A stretch of 64,000 bases of DNA from CBDANO01 sp965197665. Lineage in GTDB: Bacteria > Chloroflexota > Dehalococcoidia > Lucifugimonadales > UBA3495. Below the pieces are notes generated by a model. That model saw only the letters and a program-made list of their open reading frames with translations, did not search any database and had not been told where the DNA came from. Location: positions 372,001 to 436,000 of the forward strand of contig CBDANO010000004.1 in NCBI GenBank assembly GCA_965197665.1, in the 5' to 3' direction. Below, piece by piece: positions 62,601 to 64,000 of the stretch. Every line of letters begins with the position of its first letter. The first letter of the stretch is position 1. The position numbers and the translations under genes were made by a program.

Positions 62601-63340
62601 TGGACCAACTGGGTGAGGAGATGGAAGGCCAAATCCTCTCTCTGGTGGGTTACGTCTCGGCGCTGAACGAGAGGTATACCAGGGAACAAAAGAAGTTCTA
62701 CGCGGCCACACTGGACCTTTTGGCGGGCTCGGTCGAAGTCGTGGTCTGGCCCGACGTGCTGGAGCGCACCCAACAGGTATGGCAAGAAGGCAAGCTGGTG
62801 CGGGCCACGGGCAAGCTACGAATCAGGGGCGATCAGTTTTCCTTGGCTTGCCAGCAAGCCAAGGACTTCTCTCAGAACGGCTCGGCATCCGTCAACGGCG
62901 CATCCAATGGAAAGTCCGCTGGAAAATCCGCCGATTCCGGCAACGTCAAGACCGGCCCTTCTCTCAACGCCTCGTCAAGAGCCAAGTCAAATGGCAAACA
63001 ACCCATTGAAGTTAAGGCCGTCGAACGCACGGCCGCCGAAACTGGAGCCGCCCGTGTGGTGACCCTGGGAGTGTCGGAAACCGATGATCCCGCAAGCGAC
63101 GCCCAACTGCTTAGGGAAGTCATCAGCGTTTTACTGGAGTATCCCGGGAAGGACCGGATCAACCTGGGAATACGCACCGGCGGCCGGAAAGTAGTCATGG
63201 AGTTGCCGGTGGTGAGCGTGGGCTTCTGCGTCCCCCTCCGGCAGCGGTTGGAAGACCTGCTGGGCCCGGATGCCGTGGGATTAAATGGCGGCGCGATGAT
63301 TGACGGGACGGAACGCACCGAAACCCGCCTTTCCGTCTAA
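59669..63340 (+). CDS. dnaE: DNA polymerase III subunit alpha
   Basis: 1223 residues from ATG 59669, chosen because GGAGG lies 7 bp upstream (59658-59662), whereas ATG 59648 overlaps a TATAAT. N-terminal PHP domain (FTHLHVHTEYSMLDGISRI), polymerase core with MPDIDLDFQDDRRDEV (D401 and D403), GRALGMAYGEVDRVARMVP, HHVSTHAAGVLIS, then tandem helix-hairpin-helix (NRRTMESLIRAGAFDGLG), OB fold (ILSLVGYVSALNERYT) and a C-terminal extension (~residues 1070-1223) with a low-complexity Ser/Gly/Asn linker. Replicative polymerase. It is a single-copy housekeeping gene transcribed alone. Confidence 0.97.
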   Translation: MASAAQNRPFTHLHVHTEYSMLDGISRITDLVARTKELGMDALAITDHGTFYGVVDFYSACREAGIKPIIGCEVYVAHGSRFDKTGAERSPNHLVLLARDNTGYKNLMRLVTQAHVEGFHYRPRIDSALLEECHQGLAALSGCPSAEVPRLLADGNLEAAARSAEWYKDLFGDGYFLELQRHEHVPNLPEINEGLMALGERLDVPLVVTNDAHYVRQSDSPLQDVYICIQTNTTINDERRLRMEDDSYYIKSPQEMSRLFQDVPQGLDNTGLIAGMCNVDLEFGQTHLPKFPTPDEIAADDYLAQLCWEGFKRRYPHPTPEAEARLRYELEVIQFTRFANYFLVVWDIIDFVRRRDIMYGVRGSAAGSVALYCLGITNVDPLEYRLVFERFLNLERKEMPDIDLDFQDDRRDEVLHYVIDRYGGDRVAQIITFGTLGAKAALRDVGRALGMAYGEVDRVARMVPFKSRTLDDALKASPELNNSYEGQEEVRNLVDTAQGLEGIVHHVSTHAAGVLISAEPLTDTVPLQRPVRGEEDSAVLMTQFSMDPVAHLGLLKMDLLGLTNLTILDRAIKLLNESQGIHIDLDRLPLDDGLTFELLSSGNTTDLFQLESAGMQRYIKELKPSNLGDIAAMIALYRPGPMENIDTFIDAKFGRVPISYPHPSLKELLDETYGIIVYQDQVLLILQQFAGYSLGSADIVRKAMGKKIPSLMAQERERFVDGARANGFEESTAVDIFNLIEPFAGYAFNKAHSVSYALISYWTAYFKAHYPLEYMSSVLNARKDHPDKVVSSINECFRMGIPVLLPDINKSDEVFTIDKGGDGPSSLRTGLAAIKTVGAGAVRPLVEERINNGPYNSIDDFCRRADPRGLNRRTMESLIRAGAFDGLGPRGAIFEAVDLIIATAQREAHARNSGQTSLFGGLGDQTAPNQAPGIALTGTDVPIEQKAAWERELLGLALSHNPLQVLAGVDSGDALNSLDQLGEEMEGQILSLVGYVSALNERYTREQKKFYAATLDLLAGSVEVVVWPDVLERTQQVWQEGKLVRATGKLRIRGDQFSLACQQAKDFSQNGSASVNGASNGKSAGKSADSGNVKTGPSLNASSRAKSNGKQPIEVKAVERTAAETGAARVVTLGVSETDDPASDAQLLREVISVLLEYPGKDRINLGIRTGGRKVVMELPVVSVGFCVPLRQRLEDLLGPDAVGLNGGAMIDGTERTETRLSV

Positions 63341-64000
63341 AGTTCCGCTTTCTCAGCGAAAAGCCGCCGCTCGACCTTTGATTTGCCCTGCCCCCTGCCG
63401 AAGAACTCAACCTGATCCCTTCCCAATGGTCATCTACTGAAGGCCGGCAATGCCCGCGCCCTGCATCCGAAGTGGACCGGCCTTGATTTTCGATTTAGCG
63501 GGCATAGGCCCAGATTCCCCGATTTTGGCCCGTTTGCAAGAATATCCGGCAAAAGCGCGGCGAACCCCGAGTACGGCGCCTGGACCAGTTACGATATTCG
63601 ATGGCCACCACCTCCAAAAAAATTTGACCGGCTCCACGGCCATTGATACCATTCAGCAGCCTATTGACTGGCCATGCGGATCGGCGGGCCGGTCTACCCG
63701 GGATACGAACGCACAATAGTTATCGTTTTCAGGTGGGGTTATGAAGCTAATGTGCTTATTTGCCACTCGGGCCGAGTTGAGAAGAACTTTCGGTCCTTGC
63801 AGCCTACGATACGTCGCTAGCTCCACTCCGGTGGTACAAGCTCCGCGTCGTTCACGCCACGTCTACACGCTTCCCTGCGAACCCTAGCCCCTCTTTCCAC
63901 GTCATCACCACCGGCCCAGGTTCCCTGGCCCTGCCCCTACTATTCCTTTGCCTAAAGACGGCCGTAAACACCGTCTACCGGCTCGTGAGTACCTGAGGGT
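63341..64000. other. Unassigned region at the right edge
   Basis: 660 bp with no gene I can support. An 89-codon open frame (63450-63719) has no family resemblance. The last ~280 bp are rich in short pairing segments, e.g. GACGG...CCGTC at 63957-63975 and CGGGCCGAG/CTCGGCC-type runs near 63768, suggesting a structured RNA, but no known RNA family (tmRNA, RNase P, SRP, 6S, 16S) could be matched with confidence. Confidence 0.4.

Noticed and set aside
63450..63719. 89-codon frame near the right edge
   Set aside because: No resemblance to any protein family and no start signal.
63700..63900. tmRNA on the minus strand
   Set aside because: ENDNY and a GGTTCGCAGGG stretch are suggestive, but there is no ALAA-type tag end, no tRNA-like 3' half and no CCA end.

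Overview
The window reads as chromosomal DNA of a GC-rich bacterium, most likely a member of the Chloroflexota (SAR202-like or other Dehalococcoidia). This is inferred from gene content: many F420/flavin-type LLM oxidoreductases, a deazaflavin-type nitroreductase, many amidohydrolases and FAD-dependent oxidoreductases, a DUF1800/DUF1501 pair, GuaB3, and a UGSC-family selenoprotein. No 16S rRNA gene is present, so the placement is not proven.

Layout. 1-8.0 kb: a partial FAD oxidoreductase, a 144-bp MITE-like element, MmgE/PrpD, a TIGR03086 protein, two zinc-ribbon membrane proteins (RDD and PrsW), a MOSC protein, a lipoprotein with a perfect 66-bp internal duplication, a HicAB toxin-antitoxin pair and a secreted protein. 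8.1-14.0 kb: an enoyl-CoA hydratase interrupted by one in-frame TGA, a decayed hicA, a strong promoter and a 23S rRNA gene followed by initiator tRNA and its terminator, two decayed tRNA-fMet copies, a lipoprotein and an orphan HicB. 14.0-17.9 kb: an IS21-family element into whose right end an ISNCY-like element has inserted, leaving a 7-bp target duplication. 18.1-25.1 kb: a sugar-phosphate cluster (tkt, rpiB, pgi, gnd, zwf and a stub resembling pgl). 25.1-46.2 kb: mostly catabolic and redox enzymes (CocE hydrolase, LLM oxidoreductases, SDRs, FAD oxidoreductase, amidohydrolases, amidase), the DUF1800/DUF1501/NHL group, a TTC38-like TPR protein and moaD-moaE. 46.2-50.2 kb: radA and clpC. 50.6 kb: an isolated 5S rRNA gene on the minus strand. 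51.2-54.1 kb: an AT-richer three-gene cassette (adenine methylase, ParB-like protein, PD-(D/E)XK-like nuclease), flanked by a decayed ISKra4-type transposase. 55.8-63.3 kb: guaB3, the selenoprotein and its neighbour, a small zinc-binding protein and dnaE.

How the genes work together. tkt, rpiB, pgi, gnd and zwf cover glucose-6-phosphate entry into the oxidative pentose phosphate route plus part of the non-oxidative branch; neither a full lactonase nor a transaldolase is seen. moaD and moaE form molybdopterin synthase. RadA, ClpC and DnaE are housekeeping proteins. The rRNA genes are split: 23S has its own promoter, 5S lies 38 kb away on the other strand, and 16S is outside the window.

The two most promising items are the methylase/ParB/nuclease cassette, which looks like a defence or restriction-modification-like module I cannot match to a named system, and the UGSC selenoprotein, whose in-frame TGA is followed by a plausible bacterial SECIS hairpin and which sits next to a conserved-looking protein of unknown function.
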